Source: Jaltomata sinuosa (Eukaryota; Streptophyta; Magnoliopsida; Solanales; Solanaceae). From it: a DNA stretch of 64,000 nt. The DNA lies in the NCBI GenBank assembly GCA_003996215.1, contig QJPP01001554.1, positions 124,001 to 188,000 of the forward strand, written 5' to 3'. This document shows positions 33,462 through 44,065 of the stretch, in pieces (position 1 is the stretch's first letter; every line of letters begins with the position of its first letter). The notes beneath the pieces were generated by a model. That model was given only the letters and a program-made list of their open reading frames with translations. It did not search any database and was not told the DNA's origin. Position numbers and translations under genes: made by a program.

Positions 33462-34635
33462 TTAGCTCATTTATTAACTCAATTCATTATCCGCTCAAAT
33501 TGATCCCAATTCACTCATTTATCCCGCCCTCTATAGTGAAGTGACGATTTTTCCTTTTTACCTGATTCTTTCAATTTTGCCAGTAATTTAAAGATCCATT
33601 AATACTTGTATTATCACTGTTTTCCCTCTTCACGTTGTAAAAGTTCAATTATTAACGTGCAAGTACTGACATGGAGAGTGTGTGTGCTAAATATTTGTAT
33701 CTTTTATTTAACAACTTGTAAAATTGATTTTTATGTATAATATATAAACATTTTATTCTTATAATCTCAACTAAATTAACATAAATTAATTATTTTGTAA
33801 ATTAACTATCTTTTTACAGGTTCTGCAAAGAACGAACAAATTCAATAATGTATGCATCAGTATATCATACATGAGATGGAGCAAATATAATTTAATGGTG
33901 TCGAATGGGTTAAATCATCTCCTTCAAATTAGGCCTAAGATTTACCATTTTAGCTTTATTTTACCTAATTCTTTTAATTTTGACAATAACTAAAAGATTC
34001 CACTTGTCAGACAAAAAAAAAGGGGAGAATTTCATATATATACCAAAAAAACTAATTAGTTTATAACAAATATAACCATTTGTTTACATAAAAAATAGCA
34101 CAAAATTTCAAGCTACTCTCCCCCGCCTCTCCCTGCCTCTCTCCTACTCATTGTTCAATGTATTTTTTTGTTTCTTTCAAATGCAATCAATAATAAAGAG
34201 AGAAAATCATTACCGTTAACAGTTTCTTTTTTTTCTTTTCAGAGGACTTTTAAATTCTTTATTTTTATTTGCTTTTTCAAACAAACAAAAATTGCAGTAC
34301 TAATAATTTCATTTACTGGCTTTTGCATTTCCCCACTTTTATTTTGCCTTTTTTTTCCTTAACCAAACAAATCCATTTTTTAGCATTATGACCTATAATA
34401 TTATTTTTTTCCTTTGAAGGTTGAAGTAGAAGCACTAGTAATACAAAGACCAAAAATGATAACAATAATGAGCCAAGTGAAGAAGCTGGAGGTGTCGTTT
34501 GTGTTGATTTTGGGTTAGAAAAAATCCACTTCTCTATTTAGCTGGTAACTATATTGTATAAATAGTTATGTAAGGTGTCGACATTATATTAATGGTGTAT
34601 AAATATGTATATATGGTATATAATTGTGTATCAAA
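33462..34635. other. Intergenic DNA, no gene seen
   Basis: AT-rich. A C/T-rich stretch near 34110-34150 and several short homopolymer runs are the only visible structure. Confidence 0.3.
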
Positions 34636-34639
34636 AATA

Positions 34640-34820
34640 TACAATAAAAAATGATCGAATGTATATATAATGTATCGATATTTTATAAATAGTTATGTAA
34701 TGTATATATAATGTATCGATATTGTATAAATAGTTATGTAATGTACATATAATGTATCGATATTGTATAAATAATTATGTAAAGTACATATAATGTATCG
34801 ATATTGTATAAATAATGTAT
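34640..34820. repeat. 41-bp minisatellite
   Basis: The core atgtatcgatattgtataaa starts at 34670, 34711, 34752 and 34793, an exact 41-bp period, with the intervening agttatgtaatgtatatata varying slightly. Four copies with partial ends. Confidence 0.85.
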
Positions 34821-37036
34821 AAACGTGTATATATAATATATAACTATGTACCATAGATGTATGTGCATTCATATACGTTGTTTATACAATATTTATACAC
34901 TAGGTTGCTAATATAACATTTTTGTATACATATCACTTTTATAGAAGAAACTCTAGAATTCTTGCATGAAACACTAATGAAACTACAAGGGTCAGTGAAA
35001 TGACAACCAGTATAGTAGCAAAGTTGGGGTGGAGGGTGGGGGGGGGGAGTGAAGCTTTAAAGGAAAGAAGTTGTTGGAAATCTTTGAAAACGCCATTAAC
35101 AGAAGCTGGAGAAGATGGAGGAAGAAAGAAGAAAGAAGAGAAGAAGAAAAGTGAAAAAGTTTGTATCGCTTGATCTGAATGAATTCATCTTTTTCTAGTA
35201 ATAGAAGTTTGCTTTTGCTTTTTCTTCATGACAAGGAGTTTACTTTTGTTTTTGTTTTGAAAAAAAGAGGTATATGGGCTATTGGTTGGAACAGATTAAG
35301 AATCAAATTTGTCTAAGATTACCATTTAGCTTTCTTTCCTACTTCCCACACAAACACTAGCTCTCTCTAGTATGTGTGGTTAATTCGACAATAGTATCGA
35401 TCATTTCTTTTGAATTATAAAGGCAAAATTTTAGAAATAGCTTATATTTAGGCCATTAATGAGGCGTCATAGCTAAAGTTTGCATAATTACAGGATATAG
35501 CTACAATTTAGTAGCTAAATATACAGATTAGAGATTGAATATACAAATACATATTTGCTTTAGAGATTTGTATATGAGCCCCAAAATTCGCTTTGTATAC
35601 AAATACAAAAGAAATGTATATTTAGCTATTTAATCTAAACCATAACTGCAAAATATAATTATTTTAAATCGTAACTACGTCATGTAATTAAGTCGGAAAG
35701 TTTTCTACGACAAAGATTATCCATTCAAGACTCAATGATTCATTCATCGAATACTGATCAGTGATTAGAAATTCGAAAGCCCACACAAAGGAGGAAGCAC
35801 CATTCATATGGGCCTCTTCTACGTATCACCGTTTAACGTATACCCAGTTTTTTTCATTTTTTTTTTATACCTTATTTTTAGTAACTAACTAATAATTGGA
35901 CAAAAATACCCGTAAGTAACTGTTCTCATCTCTATGAAATTGCTATAAACTTCATAATAGGCTTCACAAATAAACAAGAATTTGAATCATTCATTTGGAT
36001 TTGAACTCAATATTTTGATGAAATTTTAAACTATGGTGGTTATTCGAGTTCAACCAAGACAACAATTTCAACGAGGTATACACTATTTAAAATCAAATAT
36101 TACCAACTGTTTAGTTCCAGACCATCAGTACACCACCAGAACGATTACATTATTGTTCCATTTGATCTTTCAGGTCCCGACTTCACCTCGATGGTTAGGC
36201 CACCATGCCCTTAAAGTCTTATAGATTAATTAGTAGATTGTGTCTCACACATATATCTTTAATAATTCATATCATATTCAAAAATAAATAAGTAACAAAC
36301 ACGTTGATTATATCATTTTCAATTGGGAGAGATGGCTGAGAACAAATAGAAATTTGCGGGGTGCGAATTCTGCAATTGTAGCGTTTATAGGCTTTCTTAT
36401 AACATTAAAGCAAAACAATAAATAAAACACAAACACTATTATTCATCATCAAGTACCAAGTTAAAGAATAAATAAAAGGGCCTCTGCGAGGAACTCCATA
36501 GAGGCATAAGCAAAAACAGAGTCCCTTTAATACGATAATACTCCGCAGAAGCAGCATCAGTTTGCACACAAAATTGAAATTCTTGGGCTTAGTCAAGTTT
36601 TTTCCTTATATAGTTAGCGAGGAGAGCTCTTCTTATTCGTAATATAACAATGGGATATGCATATGACTACTCATTATTCATGTTGCCTGAGTAGAGCGAG
36701 ATGGACAATGATAATTCATATAGGCAAAGCCTTAAGTCAACCTTAATGAGCTTGAGATTGAGATGTAGCATTGTAATAAAAATTATAGTTAACGAAGAGA
36801 GATCTAGTTGAAATCAAACTCAAAATAACAATATTCTTATGGTTCACCAACTTCAAAATTAAGGACTCTGAGATAAACTCAAATGAGAGTCCTGAAATCG
36901 GCCACTATATAGCCATTCTAGTGTCAATGTGCCACTTTTTAGTCCTTTTTATTGCGTGGTATAATCCACGAAAACAAAGAAGAAACTGATCATTCACTTC
37001 TTCTTGTTGACATATATACCTACTAAGTAACATTTT
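34821..37036. other. Intergenic DNA with decayed MITEs
   Basis: No gene supported. The stretch 35430-35710 has weakly inverted ends and may be an old MITE. A G-rich run lies near 35028-35050. Nothing else recognised. Confidence 0.3.
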
Positions 37037-39309
37037 TGTAACACCCCAAACTTTCGAGCTAGGATTCTAATCATTTTTCGTGTGTAATTAGACCTGAACC
37101 CAGAAAGATTTCCTTGTAACTAGGTGTTATGGTCAAGCACTATGTGTGGGAAGAGTTTTAGGCCTGAATCAAGGTCTTAAGGAACCTCTAGCACAAATTA
37201 AGTTGAAAGCTTTTCTACCGACTAAGTTTCCGTATAACTTTCTAACTTGGGTCATCTTCAAACGATCATTTCTCCTAGAATATAAAGAGTTAGGTGGCCC
37301 ATGACCTACCAAATTAAAGGTCTTCGAGTCTTCTTTTCAACGCCACTGATCTCGCATTAATCCGAGTCTGAAGTAAAATGTTATGATCAGTTTACCAAGA
37401 AAACGTCTGTCTGACCAAAAGTTCATCGAATTCTGGGAGTTAAAACGGAAGAGAAAACGGTTGGTGACCGTTTTGGGAGTTAAATCGAATTCTGACCAAA
37501 CGGACCATTTTCCCAACCATTTCTGGAGACAGAAACTCAAAATTTCCGTAAGTTAAAACGCCTTCGAAAATGGTCCGTTTGTAGCCAAAACGGACCATTT
37601 TGGTGACCGTTTTGGACACATTTTTCCTTCCTAGACCAATCCAAATTTTAATTGGAATTGCCTATAAATAGGACTCCTAGGGTATTGTTATGGGAATTGC
37701 TAAGTGTATTTATATACAATGGAAAGCCCCTATAATCCATGGACGACCAGTGGAGTTAAGTTATTTTGAGGACTTTTTGGTCCTATCCTTAACCAAAATC
37801 CATCCCCCACTATTCTAAAACGATCCTAAGTCCTTAAGAGCGTCCCATTCATCAAAACATACGATACTTTACTCTCCAAAGTTCCTTGGGGTAAGAACAC
37901 TTAGGGTTCAAGCTTCAAAGGTCAACTTCAAGTAATTCTTGAGTCTCTTTCCGTCAATAGATACGCAGGACGATCCTATTTCAAAGTATTTTCTAGATAT
38001 GATGGTTTCCAACCCTTACGTTTTCACTACTTTGAATATGAACTTAGGGTTGCAAGTATAGCTTTTCTAACTTTGATGAAACTTCATGAAATTGTTAGTC
38101 CTTTATATTTCACTTGAAAATATTAGAAATTGTACAACGAATGGTACTTACAGAGGGATTTTGAGATTTTACTTGTCTTTCCCATTGTTCAAAGGACTCC
38201 AAATGATATTACAGATTTGAAAGATATTGCTATGGTAACGGTTTCTACTAAATGATCGGATTGATACAAAAGACCTTTGTTTTACTATATAAATCCTATA
38301 ATTAGGCATGATGAATTATTGACGGACCTTATGGATTCTATATTGATGAAATGAACGACTTGCAAGTCTTGGTATGACGATACCAATAATGGATTATGTC
38401 CCTAACAGAATTGTATTATTGAAGGATGTTTTTTTAAGATATTGAAAATGGTAATAATTTGGGCTCTAAGAGAATTAGATGGTTAACTAAGAAGGTGTGA
38501 GGCTAAACGTCTCAGCACCCGAAACCTGTGTTTTGTCGACATAGGGATGGTACGATCCTAACTTGGGACAACCTTATCTTTTCCTTTACGAGGACGATTG
38601 TACTGGCCATATTGTATTGAAATCTCAACTCATGCGGCAAACATGGGTTGAGACTTAGCCGGTCGAGCGTTGATCAGACCCACATAACCTGTGGTGTTGA
38701 ATAGAAGTCGGTGATGCCATCTAGTTCAAAAGTAACAGATAGAAAGTTTTATTGATTTCTCATAATGGAATTTTCTACAAATATTTATTGTTTATTATAT
38801 TGGAAGTATTTAACTGTCAAATTTTCAGATGAAGTATATTGTATCTATTTTTCTGTTCTGTGTACCACTACATTCCACGTACTGACCATCTTCGGGTGGC
38901 TACATCGTTGTATGATGTAGGTTCAGAGGCACCTTCTCGTGGTACTATACAAAACTAGGTTCGATAAGACAGGTCCAGCTTTTGGTGAGCCCTCCACTTT
39001 TCGGAAGGCGATCTAAATTCTTATTTGACTCTGGTTTCAGTTTTATGGTATTGTCGGGGTCATATCCCGGCATAGATATTTTATTCTTATGTTAGAGGCT
39101 TCGTAGACCTATATAAATATTTTTTAAATATTTTATTCCCAACACTTGGTTAATTTTTATATATGTTTTAAATGATGTTCTTAAATGGATCTTTTTTCTG
39201 CAAATTCTTTATTTATTGAATGTGCCTTTAATGAATGCTAAGGGGTATTCTTGGGCCTTTATTGGTCTGAGTTGCCCGTCACGTCTAGGGCTTGGTCTCG
39301 GAGCGTAAA
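37037..39309 (+). mobile_element. Gypsy-type LTR
   Basis: Starts TGTAACACCCCAAACTTTCG, a typical start of plant Gypsy LTRs, and ends just before a primer-binding site at 39315-39326. About 2.27 kb long. The normal ..TGACA end seems mutated to ..cgtaaaa. Contains dyad-rich sequence at 37400-37620 (aaaacgg/ccgtttt repeats). A 191-bp internal part is copied at 29998-30188. No second LTR is present, so the element is truncated. Confidence 0.75.
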
Positions 39310-39314
39310 AAACT

Positions 39315-39326
39315 TGGTATCAGAGC
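39315..39326 (+). other. Retroelement primer-binding site
   Basis: TGGTATCAGAGC is complementary to the 3' end of initiator methionine tRNA, the usual primer for plant Gypsy and Copia reverse transcription. The following 200 bp (attataatcaggaggttatagggc) match a typical Gypsy untranslated leader. Confidence 0.85.
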
Positions 39327-39329
39327 ACG

Positions 39330-39780
39330 ATTCATGGTCCCAGGGTGTCTACGAAGTTGTGTCCAGTAGAGTCTTGCTTATGGGTGTGTTGTGAACCACA
39401 CTTATAATCAGGAGGTTATAGGGCATCTAGAAAATATTTCTCATTCTTTCATACTCCAGATCGTGTGAAAGTGTTGTCTATAAGAAACTTATCCATATTC
39501 CTACTCTGCTCTAACTCAGCTGGCTACGCCCTATTTTCGAGGTAAAAGAAGTACAAAGCTCAGACTCCTTATGATGTAATTCTATCTGGTTTAGTCATTC
39601 AAAAGGTTATGAAACTGCACAAGGACTTGAAAGGAGTCCATTAGTGCATCAACGCCTATTGATTCTAAGTATAAACCCCTATTTTCTTGAATCATGCTTT
39701 TGAGCGAAGGTGAAACGTATTTTCAAACCCTTTCAAAAACTTTATTGCAGTTGTCGCTCTCAAGAGGGAAAAAGTATGTA
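39330..39780 (+). mobile_element. Gypsy internal leader remnant
   Basis: Sequence after the primer-binding site resembles the start of a Gypsy internal region, including the part just before gag. No gag, protease or reverse transcriptase reading frame follows, so the element is cut off here. Confidence 0.5.
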
Positions 39781-39788
39781 TACGAGTG

Positions 39789-40081
39789 TTGGAATAGTAT
39801 TTTCACCTGAGAGAAAGTATAAACTAGGGTGTGATGAGATGAGTAGTAAGATGATCCCAAGGCCAGAGAAATATGGAGTCATGAGTTTAAGAGCCAGAAA
39901 AATGCGGGTTGTAAGAGATCGAAAAATGTAGCTAAAGTGTTGTAACCACTAATTAAGTGATAGAGGTGGTATTCCCGTATGGTGTGATAGTATTTTCACC
40001 TGAGAGAAAGTATAAACTAGGGTGTAATGAGATGAGTAGTAAGATGATCCCAAGGCCAGAGAAATATGGAGTCATGAGTTT
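39789..40081. repeat. About 100-bp direct duplication
   Basis: 39790-39892 and 39984-40081 share a near-identical block starting atagtattttcacctgagag and ending atggagtcatgagttta, with one difference noticed (gtgtgatg against gtgtaatg). Period about 195 bp. Confidence 0.8.
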
Positions 40082-40089
40082 AATTGTTT

Positions 40090-41760
40090 GTTGAGGCAAA
40101 ATTTTGAGTAATATTTGATTTGATAAATGATTGTAGGCCTTCCTTGACCCGTTTGTGCCTTTCAAGCCTACCAAATGACATTAATCCTTAGCATGTCCCC
40201 CTTTGAGCCTGAAACCTCTTCTTTGGACAACCACATCTTAGCGAATACCTTTTTGAGTGCTTATATGCACTATCCTCTCTTGGCCTGACCTCCTTGAGCG
40301 TACTGAAGATGTACAAATTACAGAAGAAGATTCAAGTTTGAAGCTATCAAAAGCAAAAGATGTTACATCCCTGAAAGTCAAGGATACAAAACGACTTCAA
40401 AAGAAAAGAAAGGAGTCAAAAACTCTCCACAAGGTCAAGACAAGGAGAAACAGCGAAGAAAAACACTCCAACAATAATGGAGAAGTTGAAAAGAAAAAGA
40501 AGAAGGAGACATCAGAAAAAGGGAGAAAACTCCAATAAACAAAGATTCAAAAGAAGTCAAAATAAAAGAAAGGGACAACGAAGAAGTTCAAGGGCCAAAA
40601 GCGCAACAAAAGTACAAATCTAGTGCAACGCTCAAGGAGGGATTAAGTCACTTTCATCCCAAATGAATATCCTACCCGTTCCTAAGCCTACATTACAAGC
40701 CGGTTACAAGCCCTACATGATCTCATTTCAAATGTTCTCACATTAGTGGAGATTTACATGAAGGCCAAGCATATGACATCACAATTGCATGCATTGAATA
40801 TTTTTCTGAGTGTGAATGTTCTTTGAAAATATCCTCAAATTAAATACTTCAAATGTGTGCAAATAAGGACTTTCTTTGTGGTGAGAGCACTTGAAACATG
40901 AGGAAAGGTATAGTTCAAAACCTTTGTTTGAAGCAAGACGAACAAATCTTGTTGATACTTAGGTATGTTTGAGGTACCACTTGAAACTATAGGAATTACC
41001 TCGAAGTTTCAACCTCTGTTAGATGAGAAACAAATGAGCAAAATTTTCATGCAATACTGATTGTTGGTACCAACTGCAGTCGAGATTTGTTTCTTTTTTC
41101 ACATGCTTCTTTATTCAAAATAAATTGGGGCAAACACCCAATTTTCTAGTTCATGCCAAGTGACATTTTCTTTTCCTGTGTTATTGTTTATTTGTTAAAC
41201 TGACATGTTGAGTTGTTACCTTGTCAAATTGACACATTTTTTATAATTGGGTACATGGAAATACTAAGTGTTTACAAAGTGTGTTTACAGGTACATGAAA
41301 ATACTTTTCGAAGAAGATATTCGAATTAAAATTCGAAGATGTTGTATAATTATTTATTGTATTTATTCATTTTAGCTAATGATAAGCAAATATTAGGCTG
41401 TTTCGTAAAAGTTTGTCCTTGAATTCTTAGAGTTTTGGAGAGTCTTTTTCTCTAACTCGAAAGAATCAAGGCATTTATTTTATCTCCTCAATTGAAAAAT
41501 GAATTCAGCCGAGAACCACCGTTGTGGATTCTGAAGGATGCCTAACCCCTTCCCTTCAGAATAACTTGAACCCTTACCTAGAATCTCATTGGTTTCGTAG
41601 ACTAAAATTTGTTCAATTGTTAATAAGGTTTCCTAATTATCTTAAAATTAGGTGGCGACTCTTTCTCTCTTAAATCATTAATTAAATATTTTTTTATTTA
41701 ATAATTTTATTCTTTTTTTAGAGTCCCGAAGTTGTGTCCTATCGGAGATAACACCCGGAA
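40090..41760 (-). mobile_element. LTR-retroelement debris with reversed LTR start
   Basis: 41300-41745 read in reverse carries agagtcgccacctaatttt, then ggtaagggttcaagttatt and ggttaggcatccttc, in the same order as the first 250 bp of the solo LTR at 44066. The neighbouring 40140-40900 holds lysine-rich broken frames and sequence like retroelement 3' internal regions. No intact domain. Confidence 0.55.
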
Positions 41761-41899
41761 CCTCCAAATCCTGGATTCTCCTGTGCCTCTAACACAAATA
41801 ATCTTACTCACTTTTCTAGAAAAACCTTGATTTCTATTAATGGCTCTCAACTTCCTTTGAAACGCAATTCTCAAAACTAGCCCACTTGGAGAGTTCAAA

Positions 41900-42440
41900 T
41901 TACTCCTTTACTTCGTGGCTACAATCTTATAGGTTGTCATTGGTGCCAGCAAGTCACCTCTAACCACCATTAAAAAATATCGTCAATAGGTCTCTAATCC
42001 TGATTATGAATTCTGGGACTGTCAAAATCAGTTGACAACCATTATTGCTTCTATATCCTTTTCAATAATGAATATCATCACAGATGTCAAAATCTCAGCA
42101 GAGGCATAGACCAAGTTGCAAATGGTGTTTGCAAACAAATCAGCTATGCAGATTTTATCCTTGCCTGACAAATTCTCTAGAGCAAAAAGAGATTCACGTC
42201 CAGTTGCTGAATATCTTCAATTTATCAAATCAATTGCCGAGGAACTCTTTTTGTGTAGAAGTCCCGTTACAGATGTAGATCTTGTAGTTCACGTTATTAG
42301 TGGTGTTGACCCTGAATTTTGAGATATTGTTGCCCTTATTCATGCTAGAGATACACATATTATTTGATGAACTCTAAGACAAGTTATTGATTCATGAATT
42401 ATATTTGAAACAAATAGATCTCACCTTTGATACCACTCCA
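41900..42440 (+). pseudogene. Copia gag (UBN2-type) fragment
   Basis: The plus strand reads ..LQMVFANKSAMQILSLPDKF..., then ...RPVAEYLQFIKSIAEEL..., then ...DVDLVVHVISGVDPEF followed by a stop, then DIVALIHARDT. This is the pattern of Copia gag proteins (W..L...Y.SKS...., V..YL..I..I.DEL, L..GL.PEF). Several stops interrupt it. No LTRs are identified around it. Confidence 0.75.
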
Positions 42441-42712
42441 ATTACAGTAAATCATGTCCGCAAGGGTACAAATACTAGATCTTCGTATTAACAAAAACAA
42501 CGTAGTTCAAGAAAAACAAATCAATATTTACAATATGAAAATTTTAGCGTTAGTTTTTCAGAGAACTTCTCATCACATAAGTCACAAAATTTTGCACCAT
42601 TAATTTAAAATATGACATGATATACCTCCCACGTCCAAATAAGAACTTGAATGAAGAAATAAAGACAAAAGAGGGATCCATAAATAACAACTATAGATCG
42701 AACCAAATTAAG

Positions 42713-43372
42713 TTACTGCACTCGCACTTTTGTACTTGTTGAATCGGTAATTAGCTTGCTTGCAATTTGATAGCATGAATGGACTTGATACATCGCCAAT
42801 TTCACCTCCTCCTCCGACAAAACCGAAGACGATTTCCAATTAGGACGCATTGAGTCTTTAGGCTTCTTAATATCAATGCCAACTTCACCCAACAACTCTT
42901 CTAGTGTACCACTCAGCAGCTTCGGCTTCTTACAAAGCTTACCACTCAAATAACCAACATCAACAATTCCAGTAAGTTCAAATTTCCGGTCTCGACCTCC
43001 AGATATATATGACAGAGTAAGTTTCTGGCTTATGTTTCTAGGACCTATAAAAGTGATACTTTTGTCACCCAGGAACAAGTTAAGAGAAAGGGGGATAACA
43101 GTTAGACTATCCAAGACCATCATGCGCTTAAATTGAATGATTAGGCACCATTTTTTCACATTAAACAGCAACAGATCTCCATTATTTACAACATCGATTC
43201 CAACAAATGGATTTGGAGTAGTCTTCAATACACTCTTTAGTTCCGAAATGCTACTGTTCATGATAGCTTCACGGTCAGTGACGGTTGTAATGACAGTGTC
43301 CTCGCCAACTTTCACACTGTAAGTGCTCGCTTTGACGAGCCAAGGAAGGGGCAGCAACTCTGACATTTTCAC
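42713..43372 (-). CDS. Werner-exonuclease-like protein without catalytic residues
   Basis: Intronless, 219 residues, starting at the ATG at 43372 in a good context (ttcactcttgttgg reversed). The fold signature is a DnaQ/RNase D-type 3'-5' exonuclease domain as in plant Werner-syndrome-like exonucleases: FVGIDVVNN (about 56-64) at the DxE strand, CLIIQF (76-81), then SITFIGPRNISQKL (105-118), then a C-terminal helix MYQVHSCYQIASKL (194-207). The usual DxE acid pair is D60..V62 (Glu lost). The Asp expected in TFVG...D..KL is not there, and His198 stands where the YxxxD Asp should be. The protein is therefore probably not a nuclease. A truncated second copy lies 4.1 kb away at 47490-47820. It could be expressed or a recent pseudogene; the frame is intact. 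Confidence 0.7.
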   Translation of the reverse strand: MKMSELLPLPWLVKASTYSVKVGEDTVITTVTDREAIMNSSISELKSVLKTTPNPFVGIDVVNNGDLLLFNVKKWCLIIQFKRMMVLDSLTVIPLSLNLFLGDKSITFIGPRNISQKLTLSYISGGRDRKFELTGIVDVGYLSGKLCKKPKLLSGTLEELLGEVGIDIKKPKDSMRPNWKSSSVLSEEEVKLAMYQVHSCYQIASKLITDSTSTKVRVQ

Positions 43373-44060
43373 TCTTGTTGGTGTTTTTTAAATGATGCCC
43401 AGGAAAAAGATGAAAATTATAAATGTCTCTCAATTAAGTATAATAAGAGGATTTTAAATAGACAATTTGAAAACATAATCTACAATTCAAAAATTCAAAA
43501 AAGCTAAAATATCTCAACAACTAAAATAACCTAATTTAAAATTTAAAATTCAAATATCTTAAACCTAAACAACTTATTAGGCTAAAATTTACTGCAATAA
43601 CTAAATTAAATTTCAACCACTCTTAATTAATGTTGGTAATTTACTCATTATTCTGTTATATATATTGGTAACTTGTGTTCAGGAAAATCCAAAATCAGAA
43701 TGGTAAACGGAAAAAATCACGTATATATCCTCTTAGATCAATGTAGTTCTGCAAATAGACATTATGTGATTTTCAAAAGTCTTACTCAAATCCTAGAAAA
43801 ATATTCTCTTTGTTGGAGGGAGTGAAGCAGTAAGATTCATATATGCAAACATGTAGCTGAGTTATCAAGTTTAGCTAAAATTGCAACGGATTGAATTGGA
43901 GATTGAACTGGGCTAAGTTGAAGATCCTTTTAAAATGGGTTAGGTCTTGAATGGATTGGGATTAACTCAGTTTTACATTATCTTATTCCAACCCATAAAA
44001 TTCTAAGCGGGTTAGGCAGGTCACCTGTGTTTTTGCTCATTTTGACAGTCCTAGTTGGTC
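43373..44060. other. Upstream DNA of exonuclease-like gene
   Basis: AT-rich. A tatatatattgg run near 43656-43667 could be a TATA box but lies about 285 bp from the ATG. No other feature recognised. Confidence 0.3.
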
Positions 44061-44065
44061 CTATC

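Noticed and set aside
35430..35710. Possible MITE with weak inverted ends
   Set aside because: End pairing is poor and no target duplication was found.
40257..40538. Lysine/glutamate-rich 93-codon frame
   Set aside because: Sits in retroelement debris; composition reflects A-rich sequence; no family recognised.
41707..41898. 63-codon minus-strand frame
   Set aside because: Lies in reversed LTR and flanking debris; no recognised domain.
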